Made by a program: the position numbers and the translations under genes
Assembly (NCBI RefSeq): GCF_000143415.4
Contig: NW_003314307.1
Coordinates: 182,409-246,408, forward strand
Source of the DNA: Selaginella moellendorffii
Taxonomy: Eukaryota > Streptophyta > Lycopodiopsida > Selaginellales > Selaginellaceae
Length of the DNA: 64,000 bases
Direction of reading: 5' to 3'
The notes under the pieces: model-generated
What the model was told of the DNA's origin: nothing
Seen by the model: the letters and a program-made list of their open reading frames with translations, nothing else
Database searches by the model: none
In this document: positions 1 through 10,739 of the stretch, piece by piece
Layout: every line of letters starts with the position of its first letter
Position numbering within the stretch: the stretch's first letter is position 1

Positions 1-1338
1 ATCATGGCAATATAATGCTTGATCTGATGAGCACTTCTTTTGCTGATGATGATAAACTTTGTTTCAGGCCATGAGGTGCTAGAAGAACATCTGGGTAGTC
101 TTGAAGAATTGCAAGGTTTATGACAGTGAGGCATCTGAATTTACATCCTTTGTGATACAATGGATTTGCTTGCTATACTTGAAGAAATGAAGGCTTCAAG
201 AACTTTCACAAGCTACCTAGACATTTGTCTCCACCACAATTAAACCCATTCTTTTGGTGGCTACCAAACCTCAATCTTCAAACAACTCATCTATCCATAG
301 GATCCTATAGTGAGCATTTCCAAAGATCTAATACTTCACATGGAACTCCAATTATATTTGTTATGTTATGATGTGTGTTATGATTTTTGTCAATTATAAA
401 TGTGAATTTTTATATAAAGATTATATTATGTTATGTTTACTGTGTATGTTATAATTATGACTAGCAAGGAATCCAGCTCCACTCGAATAGATAGGAAATC
501 TGTTACATTGGTGACATGAATCCTAGAGAATTTCTTTGTTCAGAATGTTTTTTATATCATCCTTCTATATTTAAAAGATATTCAATCGAGATTCTTTATA
601 AGCTTAATGGTGGAGATAAAGACACGTGGGATAAAAACAGTTGAGGGTGAAACATCTTTTTTTTAGGGTAAACCATTGTTTTTCAATGCATTTTCCAAGA
701 GAGCGTATTTAGGCATTTCATCGCAGCTGCATGCCATGAGGTTCACTGCATGATTACATTGGTCCTTGCCTGGGTGTATTGCTTAGCTGTATGATGCCAC
801 ACACGGCAGATAGATTAGCTGAGTTGAAGTGGCAGGTTCAAGAGCATACGCCAGACGAAAGGGAAGATGAGGAAAGTCTTTGAGAGACACTTTGATGGTA
901 CATTTTCTCTTTCTTATGTTGTTCTTGTTGATGATTTCTTTAGGCTAGAGATATGTTGTGAGGTTTGGAGGTGACGGTGTTGTCAAGACATGATGCAGCT
1001 GCATACCTGGTTCAGATGTATGCATATACTCAGTGCTTCTTTACATGTGAGGTATGCAAGGTATGGCTTGTGTTCATCATTTCATCATGCATATTTTACT
1101 CTCTCTTATTATGTAAAATAAGGAGTACGTGCTTGGGCAGCTCATATGTGTTCAAGCAATGAAGAGACTACTTGGTGCTCCCAGATTTCTCATCCTGTCA
1201 TGCCAAGGGCTTGCAACAAGATTCCTAGCATGCATATGGATCTAGGTTTCAAGATGATCTCTTATTTCTCTTGATCTTTGTGGCTAACTTGGTTCTTGTT
1301 GCATAGGAGCGAGTAATAGAGGCTTGTTTGGGAGTCCA
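1..1338. other. AT-rich flank, no gene recognised
   Basis: No open frame here has recognisable similarity, and no exon with plausible plant splice sites stands out. The only ORF of note is a 65-codon frame at 965-1162 without family features. The sequence is AT-rich and ends where a recurrent repeat begins with TGTAGCGCAC. Confidence 0.5.
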
Positions 1339-4250
1339 ATTGTAGCGCACATGGTTTTTACCCTTTATCCTATAGTGATTTACCATAGGATAACACCACG
1401 AAGCAAAACCTAAACCCTCTTTGTGCCACGTGACAGATGCCACATGTCACATGCCACGTGTCCAAAGGAATGTGGTGTGGAACCCGAGGTTCAGGGCCTT
1501 GGGCCACTGAACGAAGGAACGGTGCCAAATTCCCAAGCGTGGAGCCAAGGAATGATGGAACCGGAGCACAGAGCAACTCCTGAGCATACAGCCCAAAGAG
1601 CGAAGGGACAGGAGGCCAGAGTGACTTGGAACAGTCCTGGAGCAACCAGCATCCCAATGCCAGGACCAGCATGCAAAACGGAGCCAAACGGAGTCTGGCA
1701 TTATTTCGGCATGTCGGTGGCCTAATGCGAGGACATGGGTACTCCACCAGCTAGCATGGTGTGGAACTTGGGCTTATACCCAAGCCGGACAAGCATGCAA
1801 GAATAAGGACAGGCACACAAGTGGGAGTTAGACTATGCCTCAGGTGTAAGGGACTAAATTTTCCATTCTACTTTAGTCACTTAATCACACCTTTGACCAC
1901 TTGGAGGAGTCTCACTCACAACCTCCATAAATCTCATTTTGGACCTGGGCTTGCTAGCCTCGAGATTGGCATCCTTGCCACTCAACCTTTGCACTTGGTC
2001 GAAGTGCTCCACGTGTCCGATCCTATGACCGACACCCCAAGGTACCATCGACATATCAGCCTGTTACACTAAGACTATGCCCCTTCACCTTGGTCACACT
2101 GGTGATCTAACACCACCTGCATCATAATCCCGTCTCTCAAGGACTGGGCCATCCATCCATGAGTGATCATCCCAGATCCACTCCTTAGTATCTTTAGGAT
2201 GCCCATAGACATGGGGATAAGCCTTCCCCAATACCCCTTTTCCAGTCCCCACCAAGTCCCTTTTTGTCCATGGCCATGTTTGCCAACACTGCCACTGAAC
2301 CAAGGCCCACAAACCCGATCACTAAGTCCCATGGTCCTTTGGGACTTCTTCCTCACACGATCGTATCCTTGGTCTCTACACTAGAGGATAACTCCTCTCC
2401 CTTTTCACAGACTAGGACTTTGGGGCAACATTTCGGAACACCATGGCCTTAAGCGAGCCTCGTGGGTACTCTCTCCACCTTCCACCTTTGGGTGCTCTAG
2501 CCATGGGCTTAGAGCGAGGTTCTGTTGAGCCATACCAGATATCCAAGTAGGTAGTGCCACCCACACTTGGACTGGGAGCATCGACCATTCGATCTCCCGG
2601 GGGAACTAAAGCCGGCTCTTGAACACTTCATTAAGCTACCCCACTTGTCGGTCCATATTCACTCTAGTCTTGGACTTCCCAATGGTCAGTTTATCACCCA
2701 ACACTAGGTATGGCCTTCCTAGGCCCAACTGGCCTTTCATGAGGCCAAACTGGCCTTTCCTGGCCAAACTGGCTCCACTGGGCTCCAACCCCCACACTCT
2801 CCCTACTATACTTTTGGAACCCCCCGCAGCCCCCCCCTAGGGGACGATTGCTTTGGGCTTTCACCCAACAGCTAGTATTAGTATTCGGACTCGGACTCGA
2901 ACTTGGACTCGGACTCGGTCTCAGTCTTAGTCTTGGTCTCGGTTCCATCTCAGACTCCATCTCGGGTTTGTCTCAGACTCCATCTCGGGTCCATCTCAGA
3001 CTCCATCTCAGACTCCATCTCGGGTCCATCTCGGACTCCATCTTGGGTCCATCTTGGACTCCATCTCGGGTCCATCTCAGACTCCATCTCGGAATCCATC
3101 TCGGGTCCATCTCAGGTCCATCTCATACTTGATCTTGGGTCCATTTCAGACTCCATCTCGGGTCCATCTCGGAATCCATCTTGGGTTCATCTCAGACTCC
3201 ATCTCGGGTCCATCTCGGACTCCAACTTGGGTCCATCTCGGACTCCAACTTGGGTCCATCTCGGACTCCAACTTGGGTCCATCTCGGACTCCAACTTGGG
3301 TCCATCTCGGACTCCATCTCGGGTCCATCTCGAGTCCATCTTGGATTCCTCCACGTGTCACGTGTTGGTCCTTTTGGGTCCCTTTTAGGAGCCTCGCTTA
3401 TTGCTCACTTTATGCTCGTTCCTCGAGCACTTTGTTGGGAGTTCCACTCTCGCTCTCGACCTTTCACATCGGAGGTTTTAGTCCAAACATGTTATGCTCG
3501 TTTAGCTTTCGCTTCAGCCATTACCACGTGGCACCCTTTCGGCTCTACTTTGGGGCCTAGGGATTTTGTGTCTCACATCAAGTTGGTCAGCCATGCCCGA
3601 CCTACCCACTATCCCTACTATACATTTGGAACCCCCCACAGCCCTCCCCCCCCTTGAGGAACACACGCTTTGGGCTTTCACCCTAAGCCTCATTTAGTAT
3701 CAGGAGTTAGTCTCTAGAACAAGCTCAAAACTTACTAAATATGGAATAGCGCTAGATTGCGAATTTGGACACGGGATGAACACCATTGTATTTAGACAAT
3801 CTCTACATTCTGTAGATATGCCAAATAAGCAAATTTAAACACTTTCCATAAATAGCATTTGGGACCAAAATGAGACTAGCACAAAGGGCATGATAGCAAG
3901 GGTGTTTGGCAGACACGGTAAGCTATCATCCAGTAATATTGAGGGACTAATCTCAATATGCGAGGGTTTCTTGTCACTAGCTAGTGCAAGACATAACGAG
4001 ATGGGAACTCCTTACCAGGCTAAGTATGCTTAGCTAATAACATGTAGGAATTCCGTCCTTATGCTCGTCTGGTCTAAGTACACTCGAAATGCCCAATTAA
4101 CTCCACTAGCACAAAAGGGACTGATAAAGAGTCCAGCAATACCGACCTCCTGCTGTCGTGGCAATAAGGAAAGAGTATCCGAAAGGACTAACCGATAGGT
4201 AACTTTCGATACCCAAAGTCACATTCGCGACACCAATGCTGGATGCTTCA
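1339..4250 (+). repeat. Long dispersed repeat R1 (retroelement-like)
   Basis: The block starts with TGTAGCGCAC and is mosaic-related to two other blocks in the window. About 1840-3580 matches 7630-9745, with the shared start 'actaaattttccattct' and shared end around 'ggattttgtgtctcac'. About 3600-4240 matches 12819-13450, sharing 'ccctactatacatttggaacccc' and then 'gctttgggctttcaccctaagcct'. The segment at 1650-1850 also resembles 15990-16180. It contains a pyrimidine-rich tandem array. Open frames inside it occur on both strands and look like low-complexity or chance frames. An LTR or non-autonomous retroelement is the likeliest nature, but no primer-binding site could be assigned. Confidence 0.65.
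2870..3350 (+). repeat. Pyrimidine-rich tandem array (15-bp word)
   Basis: The array is made of the alternating words 'ctccatctcggg' and 'tccatctcggac', a unit of about 15 bp often paired into 30 bp. The + strand is strongly C/T-rich. The periodicity keeps several frames open on both strands (for example 2903-3388 + and 3146-3361 -), giving low-complexity Ser/Pro/Leu/His-rich peptides. I treat these as by-products of the repeat, not genes. Confidence 0.85.
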
Positions 4251-4729
4251 AGATTTTGTTTCTTTTATTCGTGTCCAGACAACCAATGACATTTAGGCTA
4301 AACACTCTAAAGTCGTTTATTTGAACTCTTTAGATGCCATTAGAAAGGTTCATAAAATAATGTTTAGTTTGATAACTTCTCCAGTTTTCTTGTTTGTTTT
4401 AAATGCGAATTCAAACTAGTGGTAAGAAACTGACTCCACCATTTTCGGCCTGTCAAATCTCTTGGTTTTGGTGACATAGGAAGGTGAGTTTTTTCATAGT
4501 TGTTTCTTATATATGGGATTAAAAAGCCTTTTTGTGATGCAAGTGTACATTTAGTAGAGTTGAAAGGTTCCTGCCAGTATTTTGCCATGAATAATAAGCA
4601 GAAACAAGGTGATATATCTGTCTTGAAACTTGCACTAATCTTTTGAACAGATTCATTGTACATGTGCTGAAAAAGAGATTCTTGGATTGATGGACCATCT
4701 TGCTTTCTAAATTGACTTTTTCCTTGCAG

Positions 4730-4962
4730 ATTGCAACTCATGTTTGCTTAGCAATAGACTTTTATCTTGCAGAGGAACTCTTTCTTCAAATGGAGAAACA
4801 ACCACTAAAATTTGTTGATCAATGGATTGATCTCCAATCCAGTGTTCAGGTAGCATTTTTCCCTTTTTTGTTTTGTACTTGTAAGATCCAATTTTCACTG
4901 TGTTTTTTCTCTTTTCTCTCCAGTTGCAAGGGATTGTCATGAACATCAAGGGCAGAGCCTAA
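4730..4962 (+). pseudogene. Two exon-like segments of an unrecognised gene
   Basis: A polypyrimidine tract and 'ttgcag' precede an open segment at 4730-4849 (40 codons, ending DLQSSVQ). A 'gtagca' donor follows, then a T-rich intron of 74 bp ending 'ctccag' and a second segment at 4924-4962 (LQGIVMNIKGRA, then TAA). The frame is kept across the junction, so this looks like the last two exons of a real plant gene stranded among transposons. I do not recognise the family. No upstream exons are visible, so it is probably a captured or broken fragment. Confidence 0.35.
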
Positions 4963-6268
4963 GATCTGTGTTGGTTGGCTTTGGGATCACATTGCCTCTA
5001 GGGACGTTTAGTTTATGAGACAATGATGGCAACTGTATGTTAGAAACAAATAAATTGCGAAGTTCACATTTCTGATTTGTGGTTGAAGGGGATGTTATTT
5101 CCTCTGATCACTTGTCACAATATTTCCTAGAATTTATATTTATATTTATATTAGTGGTCTTCTATACAAACACTAAGGGTAGTTAAGTTTTTCTCTTTAG
5201 GTATTTTAAGCAATGGAAGAGAATGTTGAGAACCAGGAAATTTGGAAGTTTCATAAGCATCAATGTCTTAAAGTTAATGGCAGATGTTAATCCTTTTGCC
5301 CTACATCACATGGAGAGGCAGAGGGCATAACATTTATTTATCTCACAGATGACATGTGCAAGTTCATCAGTATCGACAAAATATCTGGACATGGCAACAC
5401 TTCCAAGGTTCTAAAGAATGTTATCATAGTGACATCCAATTTTAGAAGTCAATATTTATTTAATACTCAAAGAAGTATCTAGGCAAGAAACTCTTAGATC
5501 AGAAATTGGTGCTACTATAAGAGATTTCTCCTTAGAGGAGGATGTTGCTTATAAAATTGATTAACCAAGAAATTATATTTTATATATTTCTTGTGATCAA
5601 CCACTTGAGCAAATCAATTTAGCAAATGAGAATAATACTCATACTGTCACAATTGTTCAAGGATTGCAAAGTGAATTTCACAATCAGGCTATAAATCTAC
5701 TAAAAGACTATAAAGACATTTTTGCCTAATCTTACATAGATTTAAAAGGCATCCCGGCAGAACTCTATATACACCATATTCAAATATTCTCAGGAAATAT
5801 GCCTAAAAGGCAAATGCCCTATAAAATGAATCTTAATTACTAAAGTAAAGTTATGGAAGAAATTGATAAAGTTCTCAAAGCAAGATTCATCTATTCAATC
5901 GAAAATGCTCAATGGCTTTCATCACTTGTAATTATGCTTAAGAAAAATGGTAAATTACGAGTTTTTAAATTACAAAAAGTTAAATGATGCAATAAAAAAG
6001 GATAAAGTAACATCTAAAGATCAATATAAAACGGCTTTTATAAGCTTATGGGGAGTTTATGCCTATTATAAAATGCCTTTTGGTTTATGCAATACTTCTT
6101 TTACATTTCAAAGAGTTGTTATGGACACTTTTAGAGAATATCTCATATATTTCATGAGAGTTTTCATGGATGATTTTAGTGTTTTTAGCTCCATAAAGGA
6201 ATATTTAATTTGCTTGTAAAAATATTTCAAAAAATATAGAGAACATAACATTTTTCTTAATCCAGAGA

Positions 6269-6430
6269 TGTAGCGCACCTTATATCTCTCCTTTTAAGCC
6301 AATTGGAAAAGGGGCAATTGCTTGATGAGAGAGCTCTTAGTGGCTATTTTATCCCCATTTATCCCTTAAGGTTCCAAGGATCCACAGTGACAGTATATCC
6401 AAATCTCATCCCATGATCACATATGTTACA
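6269..6430 (-). repeat. TRIM 3' LTR
   Basis: This is the left copy in + coordinates, from TGTAGCGCACC to CATATGTTACA. It is 162 bp, the same length as the solo LTR at 10174-10335, which is in the opposite orientation. Confidence 0.88.
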
Positions 6431-6780
6431 TTCACCCCCCTTTAGAAATGTCAATTTCTTCATTAATTATTGATTAGCAACCCCTACTGAGCCAAGGGAG
6501 AACCAACACCTCCATTTCTGCATTAAATTTACCAATTTTTCTATTGTGTAAACCAACTATTCCATGTGAGGCAACTAATCATCCACCCGTACCGCAGTTC
6601 CACAGTGGATACTTTTGTCCGTGGATACTCCACACAAAAGGAAGGACGTACGCACGGATGCCCAATATATACAATTTCAAATTTATGGGTGGAAATATAT
6701 TTTGCTCAAAGGTATATTATATTTTTAAGTAGCCACTAATCAATGGGAATCAAACTCGTGCCATTTGCTTCGATACCACA

Positions 6781-6933
6781 TTTAGTGCACCTTATCTCTC
6801 TCCTCTTAAGTCAATTAGAAAAGGGGCAATTGCTTGATAAAAGAGCCTTTAGTGGCTATTTTATCCATATTTATCCTTCAAGGTTCTAAGGATCCATGGT
6901 GACAGTATATCCAAAATGATCATATGCGCTACA
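6781..6933 (-). repeat. TRIM 5' LTR
   Basis: This is the right copy in + coordinates. It differs from its partner by substitutions and an approximately 9-bp deletion (the 'tctcatccc' part is missing). The divergence shows the insertion is not recent. Confidence 0.87.
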
Positions 6934-7629
6934 AGAGAAATGTACTTTCTTTGTAAATTTGGACATACTTTTAAGTCATATTGTATGTAAGGAGGGTATT
7001 CTTATAGACAAAAACAAAACTCAAGTGATTGAGACTATGTCTTAAAAAGTCTTTATTGCTTTATAGGCAAAGTTGACTATTACAAATGATTTGTAAAAGC
7101 TTATGTAAAAATTGCCAAGCTAGTTATTGATATTTTAAAAAAAGATACTCTATTTATATGGAATGAAAATTATCAAGAAGAATTTTTAAGGCTTAAAGAA
7201 TTCCTCAAAAAAGCACTTATGCTTATTAAGCTCAACTGGACAAAAGAGTTTCACTTACAGATAGATACTTCTGATATTGCCACAAATGCAATATTATCCT
7301 AGACACAAGGTGATCGAAAAGATCATCTTATCTACTATGCTACTAAACATTTAAATCTTGCTGAGTATGACTACACAACGACTGAAAAAGAAGCCTTATA
7401 CATAGTTTACACTTTACAAAACTTTAGGCATTATCTTTTAGCAACAAAAGTAATTGTCTTTGCAAGGCTCTTTTATATCTCATCAACAAGCCTTGCATAT
7501 TTGCTCGACTAACTAAATAGTTTTTACTATTACAAGAATATAATCTTGACATAATACATAAACCTGGAAAATTCTATGAATAAACTAATTACCTAAGTCA
7601 CATCACTACAGAAGAGTTACATAATTGTA

Positions 7630-9745
7630 AGCAACTAAATTTTCCATTCTATTTAAGTTATTTAACCCCACCTCCGACCACTTGGAGGAGTCTCACTCAC
7701 AACCTCTATAAGTCTTATTCCAGACTTGGGGTTTGCTAGCCCCGAGAATGACATCTCTACTACTCAACCTTTGCACTTGGTCCAAGCGCTCTACGTGTTC
7801 GATCCCATGAACGAAACCCCAAGGTACCACCGATATATCAACCCATTATGTTAAGGCCATACCCATTCACCTTGGTCACACCAATGTTCTAACACTACCT
7901 GCATGACAATCCCGTCTCTTAAAGACTGGGCCATCCATCCCTAAGTGATCATCTTAGATCCACTCCTTAGCATCTTTAGGATGCCCGCAAACATGGGGAA
8001 TGCCTTCCCGAATATCCCTTTTATATTTTCCACCAAGTCCCTTTTCTGTCCGTGGTCGCGTTCGCCAACATTACCACTGGGACAAGGCCTACAGGCCCAA
8101 CCACTAAGTCCCATTGTCCTCTGGGACTTCCTCATCACATGACCATATCCTTGGTTGCCACACTAGAGGACTATTCTTCTTCCTTTTCACAGTTTGGGAC
8201 TTTGGGACAATATTTTGGAACATTGTGGCCCTACGCGAACTTCATAGGTACTCTCCCCACCTTCTGCCTTTGGGTGCTCTAGCCATGGGCTTAGAGCAAG
8301 GTTTTGTTGAGCCAAATCAAGGATCCAAGTAGGTAGTGCCACCCACGCTTGAACTAAGAGTATCGACTATTCAATCTCCTAGGGGAATTAGAGCTAGCTC
8401 TTGAATACTTTACCAAGCTACCCCGTTTGTTAGTTCATATTCACTCTAGCCTTGGACTTCCTAGTGGTTATCTTATCACCCAACACCTGGGTACAACCTT
8501 CTTAGGCTAAACTAGCCTTTCCTGGCCAAACTGGCTCCACTGGGGTCCCTCCCCTGGGGGACGATCACTTTGGGCTTTCACCCAACTTTTGGTATTAGTA
8601 TTTGGACTCAGACTCAGACTCGGTCTCGGTCTCAGTTTCAGACTCAGACTCAGTCTTGATCTTAGTCTTGGTCTCGGTCTCGGTTTCATCTCAGACTCCT
8701 TCTTTGACTCCATCTCGGGTCCATCTTAGACTCCATCTCAGGTCCATCTTGAACTCCATCTTGTACTCCATCTCAGACTCCATTTCGGGTCCATCTCAGA
8801 CTTCATCTTAGGCCCATCTTGGACTCCATCTCAGACTCTATCTAAAACTCCATTTCGGACTCCATCTTAGACTCCATCTCGGGTCCATCTCAGAATCCAT
8901 TTCGGGTCCATCTCGGACTCCATCTCAAGTCTATCTTGGACTCCATCTTGAACTCCATCTTGGACTCCATCTCGGTCTCCATCTCATACTCCATCTCAGG
9001 TCCATCTTAGACTCCATCTTGGACTCCATCTCGGGTCCATCTTAGGTCTATCTTAGACTCCATCTCAGGTCCATCTCGGACTCCATCTCGGGTCCATCTT
9101 AGACTCCATCTCAGGTCCATCTTGAACTCCATCTTGTACTCCATCTCAGACTCCATTTTGGGTCCATCTCAGACTCCATCTCAGGTCCATCTCAGACTCC
9201 ATCTTAGGCCCATCTTGGACTCCATCTCAGACTCTATCTAAAACTCCATTTCGGACTCCATCTTAGACTCTATCTCGGGTCCATCTCAGAATCCATTTCG
9301 GGTCCATCTCGGACTCCATCTCAAGTCTATCTTGGACTCCATCTTGAACTTCATCTTGGACTCCATCTCGGTCTCCATCTCATACTCCATCTCAGGTGTA
9401 TCTTAGACTCCATCTTGGACTCCATCTCGGATCCATCTTAGGTCTATCTTAGACTCCATCTCAGGTCCATCTCGGACTTTTCCACGTGTTATGTGTTAGT
9501 TCTTTTGTGCCCCTTTTTTAGAGATTCACTTATTGCTTGCTTCATGATTGTTCCTCAAGCACTATATTGGGAGTTTTACTCTGGCTCTTGACTTTTTGAG
9601 TCAAGGCTTTTTCAGCTCTCGACTTTTCGAGTCAAAGCTTTTAGTCCATATATATTACACTCATTTGGCTTTTGCCTCAGCCACTACCACGTGGCTTTCG
9701 GCTCCTCTTTGGGGCTTAGGGATTTTATGTCTCACAACTCCACCA
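7630..9745 (+). repeat. Long dispersed repeat R2
   Basis: This is a second copy of the R1 core. It begins 'actaaattttccattct' immediately after the gypsy RNase H region and ends near 'agggattttatgtctcac'. It shares with R1 the block beginning 'ccacttggaggagtctcactcacaacctc', the segment around 'ttcacagtttgggactttggg' and the tandem array. Small ORFs at 7941-8332 are degenerate relatives of those at 2094-2452 in R1, and neither set looks like a protein under selection. Confidence 0.7.
8585..9475 (+). repeat. Pyrimidine-rich tandem array with ~373-bp higher-order repeat
   Basis: The same 15-bp word family as in R1 ('tccatctcagac', 'tccatctcgggt') is present but longer. A block running from about 8748 ('cttgaactccatcttgtactcc') recurs from 9121 with nearly the same order of variants, a higher-order period of about 373 bp. 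Variants such as 'ctctatctaaaactcc' appear once per higher-order copy, which shows a segmental duplication inside the array. Confidence 0.8.
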
Positions 9746-10173
9746 CCTATAGACAAAGTTCAATGTTCTCATCAAACGATAAACTATTTTATAAAGTAAC
9801 ACCAGCTTGTATTACCCTTTCCATCCTTGGCACCTAACTAATATTCATCAATGGTTTGACACCAAAGGCTCACCATGCCTTGTCCATCCTCTAAGGAGTA
9901 TATTCTCTCCAACTGAGAGACTCATTAGACCGCTTATGGTGTTCCTCCCTCTTTTACTAGTTTAGTTTATGCTAAACTCGCTAGAGACACCTTCTCTATT
10001 TCAATTGGACTACTCATTTGGGAATAACCTCAGCTTCTACCAGCATAACTATCGCATTTTGGAACTTTTAATTTTGATTTTTAAAAGTCAACTTCCTAAG
10101 TGTTTCTGACATCCTGTTTTGTACATGTTATGCAAGCTCCACTTCCCCATCCAAGGAAGATTTTTATTCAAGG
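9746..10173. other. Spacer between repeats, no gene recognised
   Basis: Mixed-composition sequence with no recognisable coding frame. It ends at the target site CAAGG of the solo LTR. Confidence 0.4.
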
Positions 10174-10335
10174 TGTAGCACATGTAATCATGGGATGAGA
10201 TTTGGATATACTATCACCGTGGATCCTTGGAACCTTGGGGGATAAATGAGGATAAAATAGCCACTAAAGGTTCTCTCATCAAATAATTGCCCCTTTTCTA
10301 GTTGGCTTAAGGGGAGAGAGATAGAGTGCGCTACA
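10174..10335 (+). mobile_element. Solo LTR of the TRIM family
   Basis: This 162-bp sequence starts TGTAGCACATG and ends GTGCGCTACA. It is collinear with the LTRs of the TRIM at 6269-6933 in reverse orientation. It is flanked by a perfect 5-bp duplication, CAAGG (10169-10173 and 10336-10340). No interior or second LTR is present, so it is the product of LTR-LTR recombination. Confidence 0.88.
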
Positions 10336-10739
10336 CAAGGGCTCTACCTGAAAAATAGTGACAAATAAATAGAGACAAAAATGTAGAAGAAGAGAAGAAG
10401 ATAGAAGAGAATAGAATTCAACCTCAAACCCCAAAGGTGTGAGTAAGGATAAATATATGTCACTCTCTCAACTCTACTTTGCACTAACAATCATAGGTGG
10501 GAAAAAAGATGGTTAATTCAATGCAAATTCATATAACAGTGAGTGGGGGTTGTTTTCCAGCACGTCTAAGTGTTACTTATATACTACATGATTTTATAAC
10601 TATTCCTAACTGCTTTTTGTCTAGGTTGGGTTTTTCTTCTTTGAATGCTTAAACTTAAATGTAACTCCATTTTGCTTAAGCTTCCTTTTTCTGCTCTATA
10701 TGGGAAGATATACAAGATAAAACATTTACCTCTTCATCA

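Larger units (their letters stand above)
6269..6933 (-). mobile_element. TRIM-type LTR retrotransposon, complete
   Basis: Direct repeats at 6269-6430 (162 bp) and 6781-6933 (153 bp) flank a 350-bp non-coding interior. On the minus strand the element starts TTGTAGCGCA... (right LTR). Just inside it is TGGTATCGAAGC (6767-6778), a near match to the initiator-Met tRNA primer site TGGTATCAGAGC. The polypurine tract AAAGGGGGGTGAA lies directly before the other LTR (6431-6445). LTR ends are TG...CA type, with the inner end of the right copy mutated. The 5-bp sequence AGAGA occurs on both sides (6264-6268 and 6934-6938). Removing the element restores the host pol reading NPEKCTF. Too small to code for protein; it must have been moved in trans. 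Confidence 0.88.
5200..7625 (+). mobile_element. Decayed Ty3/gypsy pol remnant (RT and RNase H)
   Basis: Reading across several frames gives a typical plant gypsy polyprotein: the pre-RT stretch 'LLKDYKDIFA' near 5700, then 'PYKMNLNY', 'ENAQWLSSLVIMLKKNGKLRV', then MPFGLCN and VFMDDFSV in the frame 5947-6219, then 'NPEKCTFF' resuming at about 6934, and an RNase H region (QIDTSDIA, TTEKEALYIVYTLQNFRHYLL) at 7250-7440. There is a frameshift near 5960. The segment between 'KKLNDAIKKD' and 'DQYKTAF' is missing roughly 35 residues, including the first catalytic-Asp region. In-frame stops are frequent. A TRIM element is inserted at 6269-6933. Repeat R2 cuts the remnant at about 7630. It is non-functional. 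Confidence 0.88.

Noticed and set aside
1423-1747. Overlapping 84-125 codon ORFs on both strands in R1
   Set aside because: Both strands are open over the same repeat segment, the related block at 15900-16180 has no matching frame, and composition rather than coding explains it.
2870-3350. CRISPR-like array of short repeats
   Set aside because: Repeats are contiguous with no unique spacers, the unit is about 15 bp, and the genome is a plant.
2903-3560. Open frames of 161 and 168 codons over the tandem array
   Set aside because: They exist because the 15-bp period is a multiple of three and lacks stops. The same happens on the other strand, and the peptides are pure low complexity.
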